A stretch of 31,891 nt of DNA from Perkinsus marinus ATCC 50983 (GCF_000006405.1 NW_003205333.1:1-31891), one strand, 5' to 3'. Positions 10,330 through 21,630 are shown, counted from the first letter of the stretch. Notes: a model not told the origin generated them from the letters alone. Numbers and translations: made by a program.

Positions 10330-10690
10330 ATATTTGGGGCGGCTATGCCACCCCAAAATATGTCTTAGCGCAATCATTTTCTCGGGTGGGGCAACTATGC
10401 TAGGTCAAAGGATGCATGTGTTGAGTCTATTTCTTCGGGTGGGGCAACTATGCCACGTCAAGACAGGCATGTGTTGAGTCCATTCCTCCGGTTGGGGCAA
10501 CTATGCCACGTCAATAAATGCATGTGTTGAGTCCATTCCTTCGGTTGGGGCATCTATGCCACGTCAAGACATGCATGTGTTGAGTCCATTCCTTCGGTTG
10601 GGGCAACTATGCCACGCCAAGATATGCCTGGGTAGAATCAATCTCTCTAAACGGGGCAGCTATGCCATCCCAATATATGCCTTAAACTAG
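10330..10690. repeat. 53-bp tandem satellite array, inverted relative to the array at 1-366
   Basis: The core TTGGGGCAACTATGCCACGT recurs every 53 bases (T before GGGGC at 10387, 10440, 10493 and onward). The central copies are similar, and degraded outer copies lie at about 10334 and 10637. Phrases GCATGTGTTGAGTCCATTCC fill the unit. The reverse complement of the array at 1-366 aligns over the full 53-base unit (GGGGCxACTATGCCA, ATGC, GTGAG or TTGAG, ATT), so both arrays are one family in opposite orientation. Confidence 0.93.
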
Positions 10691-11279
10691 CCGGCGTACC
10701 CCGCCCGCCCGATCGCCCGCATGCCATCCCACGACGGATATTGTATAATACATCGAATTGGGAGTACAGAGATGGCCATTCATTATTATTATATAATTAA
10801 TAAAACTATACGCGAAATAGTTTATGATATATAATATATGATTAATGATATATTATATTATTGACACGATATTGGTGTTATATTACTATTAATACATATA
10901 GGGGTTGCTCTCACGCAGAATTCCAATCATCGATAGCAGAGTTGGACGCCGTTATTCCTCGCAAGCGGCGTTACTTCGCGGTATTGTCATGAAATTCGCA
11001 GTCTTACGTCGTGGTCTTGTGGTATTATGAGGTGTCTCCACATGCGGCATTGCCGGCTTGCCTGGTCGAAACTGATTGTACTGAGGCATATTCTATAGTT
11101 CCATCCTTAAGTACCTCGGTCAGAGAAATTCATCCTGCCGAGGACAAAATAAGCCTTTAAGAGATGTAATGTACTAGATTGTGCTATGAGAGTAATCCAC
11201 GATATTTAACCACCGCGTTGTGCCATACTAGATGCTAGTGGTAGGGCTCGGTGTAGATTAAGAGTCGTATATAATATAG
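10691..11279. other. AT-rich spacer
   Basis: Positions 10770-10905 are almost pure A/T (ATTATTATTATATAATTAAT and similar), without a clean repeat period. The rest, 10906-11279, has no gene that I can support. It probably contains the promoter and missing first exon of the membrane-protein gene that follows. Confidence 0.5.
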
Positions 11280-12908
11280 TTGAACTTTGTTCTCGAAGCC
11301 TCTTGCTACGTAAGGAGAATTGCTCGTTGTGTAGGTCCTAGGCTGTCATATCCAGTACCACAACGAAGGCTTGGTGATCAACCGTCTGCGTCCAGTGTAA
11401 CCACGGAGACTAAGCCGAGATGGGAGGAGACTGTGGTAGCTGAAAGAAACCATAAACAGCAGACCCTGGTTGAGGCCGCTCCTGAAAGCCCACCTGTTAC
11501 CGTCAACGGCTCGATAAGGGAATCTACTGCTACCAATCAGCCTAGTCATATGGTATCGGGTGGTCCTTCTGGTCCAAGAGTAACGCCCTCTTCCCTTGGA
11601 GATGGGTCAACGTCCAAAATCGCCCAACCGTCAGCTGGTTTCAAGCATATAGTGTGTCCGACAGCCGAGGCATGTTCTATTTCACTGTCCGTGCCGGCTG
11701 GTATAGACTCCACCCTTATTGCCCATCCCACAGATGACACCAGACGTCGCGTCATGTAGGTTCTTGGCCAGAGGTAGTTTGCTCACTGCCATCATCGTCA
11801 GGTCGGGGTTTGGGCAAGAGGTTGATTTCGGTCTTTCCGGCATTGAAGCGCGGCGCCGTGCTCCTCCCCAGGTTGATACTCTCATGGCCGAATACGCTTA
11901 TAGTCGCATCGTAGTGAAGGTAGTACAAGGGAACTTAGCAGTGATTGTGCGGAAGCATAGTTATTGAGCATCTCTGTCTAGGATCGCTGCGGACCGTCAT
12001 CTCCCTAGTATGCAGTTACTTTTGTAAATATTCGATCTTCAGGTGTTCACTTATGCGCCCTACGCCCTCGGGGTGGGTTCTTATGATCTCATCTTATTCG
12101 GCAACAACAGTACCTTTGAGGAGTATGTAGGACAGTTGGTAGTGATGGATCTCAACTACTGCGTTACCGAAGGGGACCATGATACCCTATTTGACCATCT
12201 TGTCGCCTACAGTAACGATGTGGCTGCTAATGGTAATGTGTGGAATATTGAACACGGGCTGAGTGTTGAATTCGTGTTCCAACGTAGATCATGGTGGCTT
12301 CATCTATCCCACGACACAGCGCCCTGAATCTCCTCGCGGACCATCCGAGCGGACGTCATCACCAATGGTAACTACTACAGACCTTCCAACTTCAGGACCT
12401 CCAAATGGTATGGTGTGAGCTAGGAAAGGAAAACCATGAGTGATTGTTCTCAGGGGTTCAACAGCCTAACGATGGGACCACCGAGGGTGATGCTGATTCG
12501 AATGCCGAGTCGCCTGATTCTGGGATCGGGCCAGGAGATATAGCAGGAATAGTCTGTGGTGTCCTGCTGGCCGCCATATCGGGTTGCCTCATTACCTGGT
12601 TAATCTTCAAGCTATGTCGTGGTAAACAGAGGGAAGAGGAGAGAGACCTAGTCGGAGCTGCTGCTGCTGCTGATGGTGACAACTGTGTCGATTTGGAGTC
12701 CGTAGACCCTCTAGAGTCCCTAGACGTACCTGCTCCAACACCCCCCTCTGTGGTACTATACCCTAGCCCAGAACCATCTACTGTATGTTCATCTCCTCTT
12801 GCCCGGTCGGAGTACATCAGTGACGACCCCAATATAGACGTGGAGTTACGAAGGGCCGCTGGCCAGGTTCTAGCCGATGTGCGTTGTCCGTCCTTCGAGG
12901 AACGTTGA
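11280..12908 (+). CDS. type I-like single-pass membrane protein, 5' end unresolved
   Basis: Exon pieces with consistent phases: an open frame from about 11280-11386 to 11753, intron to 11799, exon 11800 to about 11922, one or two introns to 12042, exon 12043-12276 or so, a 46-nt intron, exon from about 12323 (CGC CCT GAA) to 12408, intron, and the last exon to TGA at 12908. The ectodomain is rich in Ser/Thr/Pro. It contains YAPYALGVGSYDLILFGNNS with an N-glycosylation sequon and a Thr/Pro stalk. A transmembrane helix (IAGIVCGVLLAAISGCLITW) and a basic stop (KLCRGKQR) follow. The cytosolic tail is acidic and Pro/Ser-rich and ends PSFEER. I found no convincing ATG or signal peptide; a first exon probably lies upstream. 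A surface receptor or adhesin-like role is possible but not shown. Confidence 0.55.
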
Positions 12909-14371
12909 GTGTGTTGCCGGGTTGAGCCGCGCATTTCTTATAGTTCTCGCTCTGCTGCTGCTGTAGACGACACTCTGGCCCTACTGTTCGAGATCTGTTC
13001 GTGGTGGAAGGTCAGCATCGGAAGTCGTTGAATTGATAGTTATTTTTGCGGACTGAACTCTTACTTCCTATTTGCTTATGGATCTCTGATATCGTCTGGG
13101 CTCGACTGAACCCCCATCCTACTGCAGTTTTTGTATTGTTCTTCCTGTATGTAGTATATTTAGTAGTGTTCCCCTTGTTACCTCTCGAGCCAACGGACAC
13201 TCTCAATGTTGCTTAGTCTCCTATAGACCTCTGTGGGTGATCTATCGTTCAGTCTTGGTAGGCTTGGTGAGGCTCTGGGTTAGAGTAACGGCACTTGAAT
13301 ATCCATTCTCCAATTCTTACTAATATCTCTTCGTGTTCGTGTAGTTCCTAAGTCATTGTGGAACCTTCTTTCCGTCCCCCTCATTGTCTTGTGTTATGTA
13401 GTGGGTAATATAAAACGACGTACTTGCTCTGGAGCATGTTTACCATCGCATACGTGCCAGTATCAGTATGGGTTGATATCAGTGTGATACTCAGCAACTT
13501 ACTCCAAAAACAGGATGCGACAAGGATGTTTTCTTGCTAGTCTCCACGAACACATGATTTGCCAAATGCCATGATGACCATCGCGGGAGTCTCTGAGGAT
13601 CCTGGATTCACCCACGTCATGTAGGACAACCCCGCGGACTATTTTCGGTTGACTGTGTGAGCCGTTTCTAGATCTCGTCAATAGACAATATATCGAGTCA
13701 GTGATGGTATTGAAGAAGGCTGGGCCGGTGCGAATTCCATTTTGACTCTCGAAAATGCCATGACCGGGGTTCGAACCGGAGACCTCTGCATGAAAGCTGT
13801 GTCTGTGTTCGATTGAGTTTCTAAGCTGTGTTTGATTACCTAGCTAGTGTTCCTCATGTCCTCGTAGTCCCTCGCTCGAGGATGCCTCATCATGTTAACG
13901 ACCATTATGAATAGCTTCCTATACGTTTAAGTCTACGCTCTGTTGTTGGGTTGTCGCGCGCCACGAAATTATCGCTCGTAAGCTTTTCATTGAAAGCCTT
14001 TCATGGGGTAGCGTTCTCCTGAACAAGGCCCTGTCTCCTCCTCCTCCCTCGCGGAGCCTTAGTGTCGTGTCGGTAGGACCCTTCGACCCGTTAGCCGTAG
14101 AGGGGGTGAGTATTCAAGCGTTCGGTGCGGGCATTCTCGTTTGTGGGGGGAAGGGGTGACGTCACGTCTCGTCAACTGTCTCTCATTGTGCCCTCCTTTG
14201 TGAGGAGTGGACTCTCCCTCTGTCTTCAAGTCCAGTAGGCTCTATATTCGTGACCGAGAATAAGCTTGGTATCAGCTTATTGTTCGACTCCTCCTTGAGG
14301 TCCATAAAATTGTTGTATTAGTTTCCTTTTTTCCTCATCGTTCTGCTATAGGCAACTATCCTGTCTCAATA
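12909..14371. other. intergenic; contains a tRNA-like T-arm fragment
   Basis: No supported protein gene. At 13755-13785 the sequence GACCGGGGTTCGAACCGG resembles a tRNA T-arm (B-box type), but neither strand gives a good full cloverleaf. A C/T-rich stretch (CTCCTCCTCCCTCG) lies near 14035. The right part should hold the promoter and 5' UTR of the first elongase gene. Confidence 0.4.
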
Positions 14372-15470
14372 ATGAACTTCCCAGCCGACAACCTTATGCA
14401 GGATTATCGAGACAAGCATTGGAACGATATCTGGATCAAGCCATTGATCTCTGATTCGTCCACTCATGGTTTCAAGGATCTCACTTATCAGGATGTTACC
14501 CCCACGTGGTTAACGAAGATACTTTACCCGACTGATTGGGATAACTGGTCACCCGAATACACCAAGTTTACAGTAGCAATGGCAACAACAATCTTTAGCT
14601 GCTGATGTTACTCGTTATTTTTTCAGACCCAAATTATGCGTGAGTACTGGTGGGTTTCTTGGGTGGTAGTCGTCTTGTACCTGATCGCCATTCCAGTTGG
14701 TCAACGTATTATGAAGAATCGTCAAGCGTTCAACTTGAAAAAGCCACTTGCCTTGTGGAACCTCTTCCTTGCCGTCTTCTCCTTTATTGGTGTCACTAGG
14801 ACCGTTCCCTTGCTCTTGGCTGGTACCTGGCAGAATGGCCCTCTCTACTTCGTTTGCCGTAATGCTAGTGCTTCGTATGGCACTGGACCCGCTGGCTTGT
14901 GGATAAGCCTGTTCATGTACAGCAAATATGTTGAGCTTGTTGATACTGCCTTCTTGGTGTTGAGGAAGAGGAACGTTAACTTCCTTCATTGGTTCCATCA
15001 TGCTACTGTATTGCTCTACTGTTGGCATGCAGGAGCCTATGAACAGCCTACCGGTATCTTCTTTGCTACTATGAACTATATGGTCCATTCTATTATGTAC
15101 TTCTACTACTTCCTATCATCAGTTGGTCATAAGCCTAGGTGGGGCCTAACTGTTACCATTCTACAGATCTCACAAATGTTTGCTGGTAGGCAACGTGGTT
15201 CAACTTCAACTGTTCATATCTCCTCCCTTTTTCAGGCATGTTCGTGGTAGCCGTGCACTACTACTCTATCTCACATGTTACCAACTGTGACGGCGCCTAT
15301 GAGGATCTAGTTGCCGCCTTCTTGATGTAAGTCATAGTAAGTGTCGTTGTTGATACTTACCTCTCTATTGCAGGTATACGGCTTATATGCTCCTCTTCGT
15401 ACAGTTCTTCGTTGGACGTTATGTGGCACCTAAGAAGGATGCCGTGAATGCTTCGAAAAAGTCAAACTAG
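14372..15470 (+). CDS. ELO-family very-long-chain fatty acid elongase, copy 1 (315 aa)
   Basis: ELO proteins are ER membrane 3-ketoacyl-CoA synthases that condense malonyl-CoA with an acyl-CoA. Exons 14372-14572, 14627-15185, 15236-15326 and 15374-15470 join in frame to 315 residues, a normal ELO length. The signature is complete: KYVELVDT (residues 167-174), the histidine box HWFHH at 188-192, TMNYMVHSIMYFYYF and a Q-I-S-Q-M motif. Several hydrophobic spans surround these. The C terminus KKSN is a KKXX-type ER retrieval signal. The HWFHHATVLLYCWHA form resembles the ELOVL3/6-like side of the family, so saturated or monounsaturated acyl-CoA, or a delta-9 type substrate, is plausible; the substrate cannot be read from the sequence. 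The gene is in tandem with a second copy downstream with identical intron positions. Confidence 0.95.
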
Positions 15471-15996
15471 TTGAGGGGATGATACTCGGTGTTTTTTCAT
15501 CGGATACCGTCCTTTTATTGCAAATACTTGTTTACTGTCACTACTACTGATAGATCAGCAGTGATGGTAGCGCCTATTGGTTGGGCCCAGTAGGTATGTG
15601 AATTATACGGTGGAGGAGGAGTTGTTGTTGTTGTTGGTATTCCGGGCAACTGGTGTGGTAGGAATAGGTTAGGTGGAAGTGTCGTTCTACCATGCCTTGA
15701 TGATATTACCACGTTATTGTTGTTGTCGCTGTGGACTGCTGCTGATCAACTGTCGTGGTTACTTGCAGGACATATTACTACTGCTATAATGTTGTAACTA
15801 TCGCTACTACTACCACTACTACTTCCACTACTAATACAAACTATATAACATACAATGCTTCTGTCTTGTCCAATCGAGGCATAGTTAGTAGCAATTCACA
15901 AGAGTGTTGGGTTTACAGTTGGTCCTTAGCCCTTGGGAGGGAGGAACTACTCCATTCGTCATCAGCTCAGTGCGCCCCTTCACTAACCTATCGATA
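15471..15996. other. intergenic spacer with trinucleotide-rich stretches
   Basis: A GTTGTTGTTGTTG run lies near 15622 and a CTACTACTACCACTACTACT run near 15800-15835. They create open frames such as 15755-15997 that are low-complexity only. The spacer separates the two elongase genes and should contain the terminator of the first and the promoter of the second. Confidence 0.5.
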
Positions 15997-17064
15997 ATGA
16001 TCGAACTGCCGTTTGATAACATCATGGACCGGTCCCCTGAGGTCTGGACTCAGATGTGGACTCGTGAAGAAGTCATCAATCAAAGTTCTTATGGTTTTAC
16101 GGATCCGTTATATACTGAGGCTCTGCCCGAATGGACTATGCCATACATTGGTCCAGCGGCCTGGGAGGACTCCGAAACGGCCTTAGCTAAGATGGTAAGT
16201 AAATTTCCATTGGAGATATCATGCGTATAGTTTGATGTTTAGACGATGTTTATGCGCCATTATTGGTGGTTGTCTTATGTAGTGATCGGACTATATCTGA
16301 TCGCGGTTCCTACGGGCCAACATGTTATGAAGAATCGCCAGGCATTCAAATTGAAGAAGCCGCTAGCGCTGTGGAACCTCTTCCTCGCTGTCTTCTCATT
16401 TACTGGTATGTTACGTACATTACCTCATCTTCTCAATGGAACTTTCACGAATGGTCCTCTCTACTTCGTCTGCCGTAACGTTGGTGCTTCGTATGGGCCT
16501 GGCCCCACGGGCATTTGGGTTGGCCTGTTTATTTTCAGCAAGTACATTGAGTTAACGGATACTGCCTTCTTGGTGTTGAGGAAGAGGAACGTTAACTTCC
16601 TTCATTGGTTCCATCATGCTACTGTATTACTCTACTGTTGGCATGCAGGAGCCTATGAACAGCCTACCGGTATCTTCTTTGCTACTATGAACTATATGGT
16701 CCATTCTATTATGTACTTCTACTACTTCCTATCATCAGTTGGTCATAAGCCTAGGTGGGGACTAACTGTTACCATTCTACAGATAGCTCAGATGCTCATC
16801 GGTGAGTACCCCTGGAGACCCCGAATAGAAATATGCCGATTTCAGGTATGTTCGTGGTGGCCATTCACTACTACGCCTTGAGGACAGTTCCTCGTTGTGA
16901 TGGTGCTACTCAGGACCTCTCTGCGGCATTTCTCATGTACTGCTGTCAATCTCCTTATGATCGATTCTCATCCATTCAGGTATACGGCCTACCTTATTCT
17001 TTTCGCGCAGTTCTTCGTGGGTCGTTATGTATCAGGAGGAAGCAAGAAGGCCAAGAAGGAGTAG
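15997..17064 (+). CDS. ELO-family very-long-chain fatty acid elongase, copy 2 (310 aa)
   Basis: Exons 15997-16194, 16243-16801, 16846-16936 and 16980-17064 join in frame to 310 residues. Exons 2 and 3 have exactly the same lengths (559 and 91 nt) and phases as in copy 1. The ELO motifs are KYIELTDT, the HWFHH box at residues 187-191, TMNYMVHSIMYFYYF and Q-I-A-Q-M. The C terminus KAKKE fits a K-x-K-x-x ER retrieval signal. The first exon differs strongly from copy 1 (MIELPFDNIMDRS versus MNFPADNLMQDY), as do loop residues (VGASYGPGP versus ASASYGTGP), so chain-length or substrate preference may differ. The catalytic core is nearly identical at DNA level to copy 1, suggesting gene conversion. 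Start chosen: the first in-frame ATG after the upstream stop-rich spacer. Confidence 0.95.
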
Positions 17065-18015
17065 TCAGGACAGTTCATTCCTTCGTCAGTCAGTGGCATT
17101 CCAGCGATACTATTATATACTCTATATGACTCTGCCTTATTATGCTCGTCCTCCCCTCTCACTCCAAACAGCACCCCAAGTGACCGCCGTCCATTGGAAT
17201 GATATAAATCACTATAGCTAGGCATAGCGAGTTGTAGTAAGCCATTCGTATTTAATACACACCTAGAGCGGTGCTCATGGGAAAGAGTCTCTCCTAAATC
17301 TTCCTCCAGTTATTATCATTCCCCATCGCATCCTCTCACCATGTCGAGTTACGTGGTCAATTCAGATAAGGGGAATATACAGGGCGGGTATGAGAGTGTC
17401 ATCGATAAAGGCATCTGTGATAGTCTCTGATATATCGATAATACTTTGTCGCATTCACGGTGTGAAGATGCATATGTGCAGCTGTTGTTCGCTAAGTCGA
17501 GCTGGATGGTCGTAAGTCGAGTAGCATCCGTAGTGCAGGATCCGGTATAGAGATCTAATGGGGATAGGGCTAAAACTCATGTGGTGTATATGATCCTCTT
17601 AGTGGACGATAGTGTTGGTCAAGACATTACGGTTTGGTGATCATTATAAATGCTCACTTTGTCGCTAGTTAGAGCGGGCCTGTCCGAACAGACCTATGCT
17701 GTTTGGTAGTGATAGTAGTATAGTAAGAGGTAATGATAGTAGTAAGATGATAAGATAAGAGGTAGAAATATAGATAAGATAGTAGTAAGAGGCACCCCGA
17801 AAAGGTATGTTGAAGCTACTGGACCGAGCCGCGTAGGATTGCTTCTATAAGCACTTTTGTGAAGTAGCGCGATAGGTTACTCGAGAGTGCCGATCTTGGA
17901 AGATGCTGTTATCGCCTGGTGGGTCTACTGCTTGCAATTTTCCTGCTAGCATGATTGAGCGAGTATTCCCCAACATTAAAACCAGACTAGACCCCATCAC
18001 AGCTGAACTGTTGTT
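17065..18015. other. no recognisable gene; purine-rich simple stretch at 17700-17795
   Basis: Downstream flank of the elongase pair. At 17700-17795 the sequence is a degenerate run of GATAGTAGTA, AAGATGATAAGATAAGAGG and similar units with few pyrimidines other than T. No credible open frame. Confidence 0.45.
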
Positions 18016-18352
18016 TCAAACGCTGCAGACATCTACTCCACATAGACACAACATCAACCTAGTAGTGCTATAAACATCGTCAACAGCCCTCTGAACATTA
18101 GTTTGGACATGTGATGCTGGCAAGTCAGCGACTTCTGCTTCCTCCATCTGCAACTGCGCACACCAACGGCCATGGCAAGGCTCCGTGGATGTCGATTGAA
18201 GCCGCTGTTGAATCTCATCCGATTCACGTCGTCAAAGTCCTCGACTGTCAAGCTCTACCTCAATCTCGAAACACCTGTTGAATTTCAATGCATCAAGAGG
18301 GTCAACTATCGTCTCTGGCAATGTCACTTTACAAGTCACCTTACGTTGAAGT
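18016..18352 (-). CDS. 3' part of an unrecognised multi-exon gene
   Basis: Two minus-strand exons splice cleanly. An upstream exon (about 18352-18259) encodes KVTCKVTLPETIVDPLDALK and ends FEIE. A 54-nt intron (18258-18205, GTAGAG to CAACAG) follows, then a last exon 18204-18016 of 63 codons with TGA. A similar stretch on the same strand further upstream (about 18480-18410: IELKVTFSCTSPRHT) hints at another exon with related sequence. Acidic open frames up to about 18930 (PEHPDLEALEAGTQGG, TEDDEDDARN) may be 5' exons. The family is unknown and I could not complete the gene. Confidence 0.35.
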
Positions 18353-20569
18353 CTCAACAAAACCGGGAGACAAATATAAACAAAAAAACAAATATACTCG
18401 AGAGAGAAATTTCAATTCCGTGACTATTCGTGGTAAAGATGTGTGCCGGGGGGATGTACATGAGAAGGTGACTTTCAACTCAATACGACTGATGTTGAAT
18501 AAACTGTACCGAGTAATCGTTCACTGAATGTTACGCGAGGAATGGTATCAAAAGGCGACCATTATGACTTCAACAACAGAGAAACGTCATACTAGCGTCA
18601 TACGAGGACCTCCGAGGCGGAATCCTCAATCACGAAGGTATCGTCAATATCAGTGTAGTCACTGCCAAACCGAGCTGAAGGTGAACACCATGTACACACT
18701 CAAGAGCATATACTTCCCTACTTGATCGAGTCCTTCCATAGAGCTGTGGAGCCGTAGTAGCCGCCTTGTTCCTCGCGTCATCCTCGTCGTCCTCCGTTAC
18801 TAACATTACAACAGTGGCTGCCGCAAGGCTATTCCGTATCGACCTACCCCCCTGGGTCCCGGCTTCTAAGGCCTCAAGATCAGGATGCTCCGGTATTGCT
18901 CCCATCTCAATCGACATCCTTCGGTCCCCCACTGGCGATACTCTCGGCGTCCTATATCGAAACTAGCCCCCACGTACCAACACGATTGAGTACTTCTTTG
19001 CCGACACCATAGCAAAGTCCTGCTTCTGCTCATACCACCGTAGGAAGCCCAGTCGCCTCATGATACGGGGCGTTCGAATGTACCTACGATTGCTAAAGTG
19101 AGCAGCAAACTCTCAGTGCTAATCCTTACATGTGGTACAGCCCCCACTGTTTGGTCACTATAATGATGGCCACTAAAACATCTACAGTGTAGTGAAAACG
19201 CGTCGCTACGATGACAAAATACCTACAAAACAAGAGGGGCGCAGATCCATGCCGACCCCCTGGGGCCCAGACCTACCCCAGGATAGCAGCAGCCCACCAG
19301 AGTACCGGCAGGAGCCGGCGGAATACAAAATGCAACAGGGAGCCTCCCCGATGGCGCCCACCTATCTGGCCATGGTTACCACCCTCTAGAGCTGTATACC
19401 CTCGGGCAGCTGTTCACACAACATCAGTAAACGACTAACATTGAATAGACGTACTTGCATCTACTGCTAGGAAACCATAGCCGTACTCAGTCCATATAAG
19501 GGCCATCAGAGTGAAGTTAGCTGCGTGTCCTGTAATGGTAAAAATCGAATGACACAATGCTCCTACTGGTACTACCCGAGAAAAGGATGTCCCCACACGT
19601 GAAGCGGATGCCCAGCACAATCTTGACAGCCTCTAGCAGGACCTAAAGGGCATGGGGTCCATAGTGGGCGAGGAACCAAGCGGCTTACATTCTCGTCCGG
19701 ACTCGAAACGTTAACACATAGTTGGTAAGGTGGTGGGAGCAATGTTACAATAATAGTTGCACTCCGTAACAGAAATACTGAGCCCTGGATCGCCAGGAAA
19801 CGGAGTATCTACCAACGACGACACACGGGCTCGAGGGGCGTAAGATAGAGACTCCCCTTACCACTTTCCGTCGCTTCGGGTGGAGTAATAAGACCTGAAT
19901 AGTGACCATTACTGCATTCGTATGTTATTGAGATTCTTGCGGGGCATTCCAAGTATGAATAGTGGTATTTCACAGGTACAAGTATAAATGGAGAATGAAA
20001 AATTATACTACTTTTTACACGATCATTGACTGCCTGTCGGACCCGTCAAGATTGTGGCACAGAGTGAGCTCAGCCCCTCCGTGAGCCTCGATATAATAGT
20101 GATAATGAGTAATAGTCGTATATAGTCATAGTTATATATAGTGATAAATACTTAGTAAAATAAATAGTAATATATTTAGTGATACAAGAGTAATATATTT
20201 AGTGATATAAGAGTAATAAATTCAGTGATATAAGAGTAATATAAGAGTGATATAAGAGTAATATATTTAGTGATATATAGTTATTTAGTTATAAAAGATA
20301 ATGATTGGAGATGTGAACCGTGAAAGGTAGCTATTCAGAAGTACTGTCATTATCAGTACTGCTGTCACGTTAATGAATATCCTTTATACGAATGATATCC
20401 CCTTGTCTGTCCCCATTACCGGAACCATAGTTCCCACCACAATGGCGATATTCCAGAAGTCGGCAAGGTGTGGTATCTCAATATGCGGGAGGAAATAAAA
20501 TCCCAGGTCCGGTAGAAGCTCAGGGACTCGGCCGTGGTAGTGCTCGTTTTGGAATTTATCGACGTATAT
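18353..20569. repeat. mostly unassigned; AT-rich degenerate tandem repeat at 20090-20300
   Basis: At 20090-20300 units close to AGAGTAATATATTTAGTGAT are repeated with variable spacing, giving an AT-rich minisatellite-like block. Elsewhere there are short frames only. One on the plus strand (19192-19389) is Pro/Gln-rich (PTPWGPDLPQDSSSPP) but lacks any other support. Parts of 18400-18930 may belong to the minus-strand gene described at 18016-18352. Confidence 0.5.
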
Positions 20570-20862
20570 CTAACCGTCACTGATGCCTCTCAGGAGAACA
20601 CGTGAATATCCCCTACCTGGGAAATGCAGTTTACGTACGCACAAGCTGCCATCCAAAGGCACCCCGCGACCAACTGCCAACCTAGAGGAGAGAGATTCAA
20701 TGATGAGTGATAGTGAATAGTAGTACATGCTAGTTGTTTCATAGGTAGAAATATGAAGTCGAATAGAGCACTGTGTGTAGGTTGCTGCTGCAGGTGCTGC
20801 CGGCCACTGAGGTGCTGAGTACCATCCCTCATAGTAAGGGGCCGCCGACTTGAAACGCTCAA
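20570..20862 (-). CDS. possible terminal exon, Tyr/Pro/Ala-rich
   Basis: After an acceptor-like TTAAACAG the minus strand is open for 97 codons to TAG at 20570. It begins ERFKSAAPYYEGWYSAPQWP, with PAAPAAATY, then passes through a serine/leucine-rich middle and ends LRGISDG. Alternatively an intron may be removed at the TCCTCTAG or CCCAG positions inside. The Y/P/Q/A-rich start resembles low-complexity parts of RNA-binding proteins, but no domain is visible and the upstream exon was not found. Confidence 0.25.
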
Positions 20863-21307
20863 CTGTTTAACACAGGTTCAACGAAAGAGCGACGGCAACG
20901 AGGAGAGGCTCGCCTGTGGTGAAGATATAAATCATATGCATATAACCAGTAGTAGTCGATTTGAAACTTTGTGTTATGATGAGTACCATTCGTTAATGTA
21001 CTCAAAGGCAATGCTGCCGGCTCCAACTAACGATGAAAGTTCGGTTTCATGCACGGGTTCACGCTTAACCAGTGTGGGAAAGTGCGCACATGGTCAACTA
21101 CATGTGTTGGTGACAACGACGAAATTCTTGTTTATTTCTTTACACTTCTACCCAAAGTCGTATGTGAACTTCTACATTACGTGAGGAGACTCTTGAGCTC
21201 AGCCGAGGCGAACACATATTCCATCAAACAGATGGTGACGATGATGCACATTGGCGTTGCGGAAATCCAAGAACTTTCAGGATTTCAAGTAGGCGTTTAT
21301 AAGCGTG

Positions 21308-21407
21308 NNNNNNNNNNNNNNNNNNNNNNNNNNNNNNNNNNNNNNNNNNNNNNNNNNNNNNNNNNNNNNNNNNNNNNNNNNNNNNNNNNNNNNNNNNNNN
21401 NNNNNNN
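21308..21407. other. assembly gap of 100 N
   Basis: Exactly 100 unknown bases, the conventional size for a gap of unknown length. The gap lies upstream of the Caf1-like exon, so the missing N-terminal part of that gene may be inside it. Confidence 0.98.
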
Positions 21408-21572
21408 CCCTGAAGCTCGGGAGAGGTCTATGAACACTCCGGTTTTTCTGAAATAATGTCTTTAATTTAATTACGCCCCGCAGTCCAGAAAGGACTTACT
21501 ATTGTTCAAATAGGCGTGGAAAGTAGTCGTAGGGTTGGAATATGAAGGATCCCTTTATATTCTATGGAATTG

Positions 21573-21613
21573 TGGTATGAGTACATCCCTTTAAAAGGGA
21601 TATACTCATACCA
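21573..21613. repeat. near-perfect palindrome, 20-bp arms, 1-nt centre
   Basis: GGTATGAGTACATCCCTTT (21574-21592) is mirrored by AAAGGGATATACTCATACC (21594-21612) around A21593, with one mismatch (C21584 against A21602); the pair T21573-A21613 extends it. It lies 17 bases upstream of the acceptor TTGCAATTCAG of the Caf1-like exon, inside the presumed intron or upstream region. Confidence 0.9.
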
Positions 21614-21630
21614 TATTTCTTGCAATTCAG

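Noticed and set aside
12458-12934. 158-codon minus-strand Ser/Thr-rich frame
   Set aside because: It is antisense to the transmembrane and cytosolic exon of the plus-strand membrane protein.
13755-13855. Full tRNA gene around the GGTTCGAACC box
   Set aside because: The T-arm box is palindromic and neither strand gives a complete cloverleaf; stem pairs fail in T and D arms.
14615-15088. 157-codon minus-strand frame
   Set aside because: It is antisense to the well-supported elongase exon.
19192-19389. Pro/Gln-rich plus-strand frame of 65 codons
   Set aside because: Low complexity, no splice support, no neighbours in the same frame; kept only as a note in the spacer entry.
20936-21307. N-terminal exons of the Caf1-like gene before the N gap
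   Set aside because: Translations show no DTEFPG-type motif or other Caf1 N-terminal feature, so I could not link this stretch to the gene.
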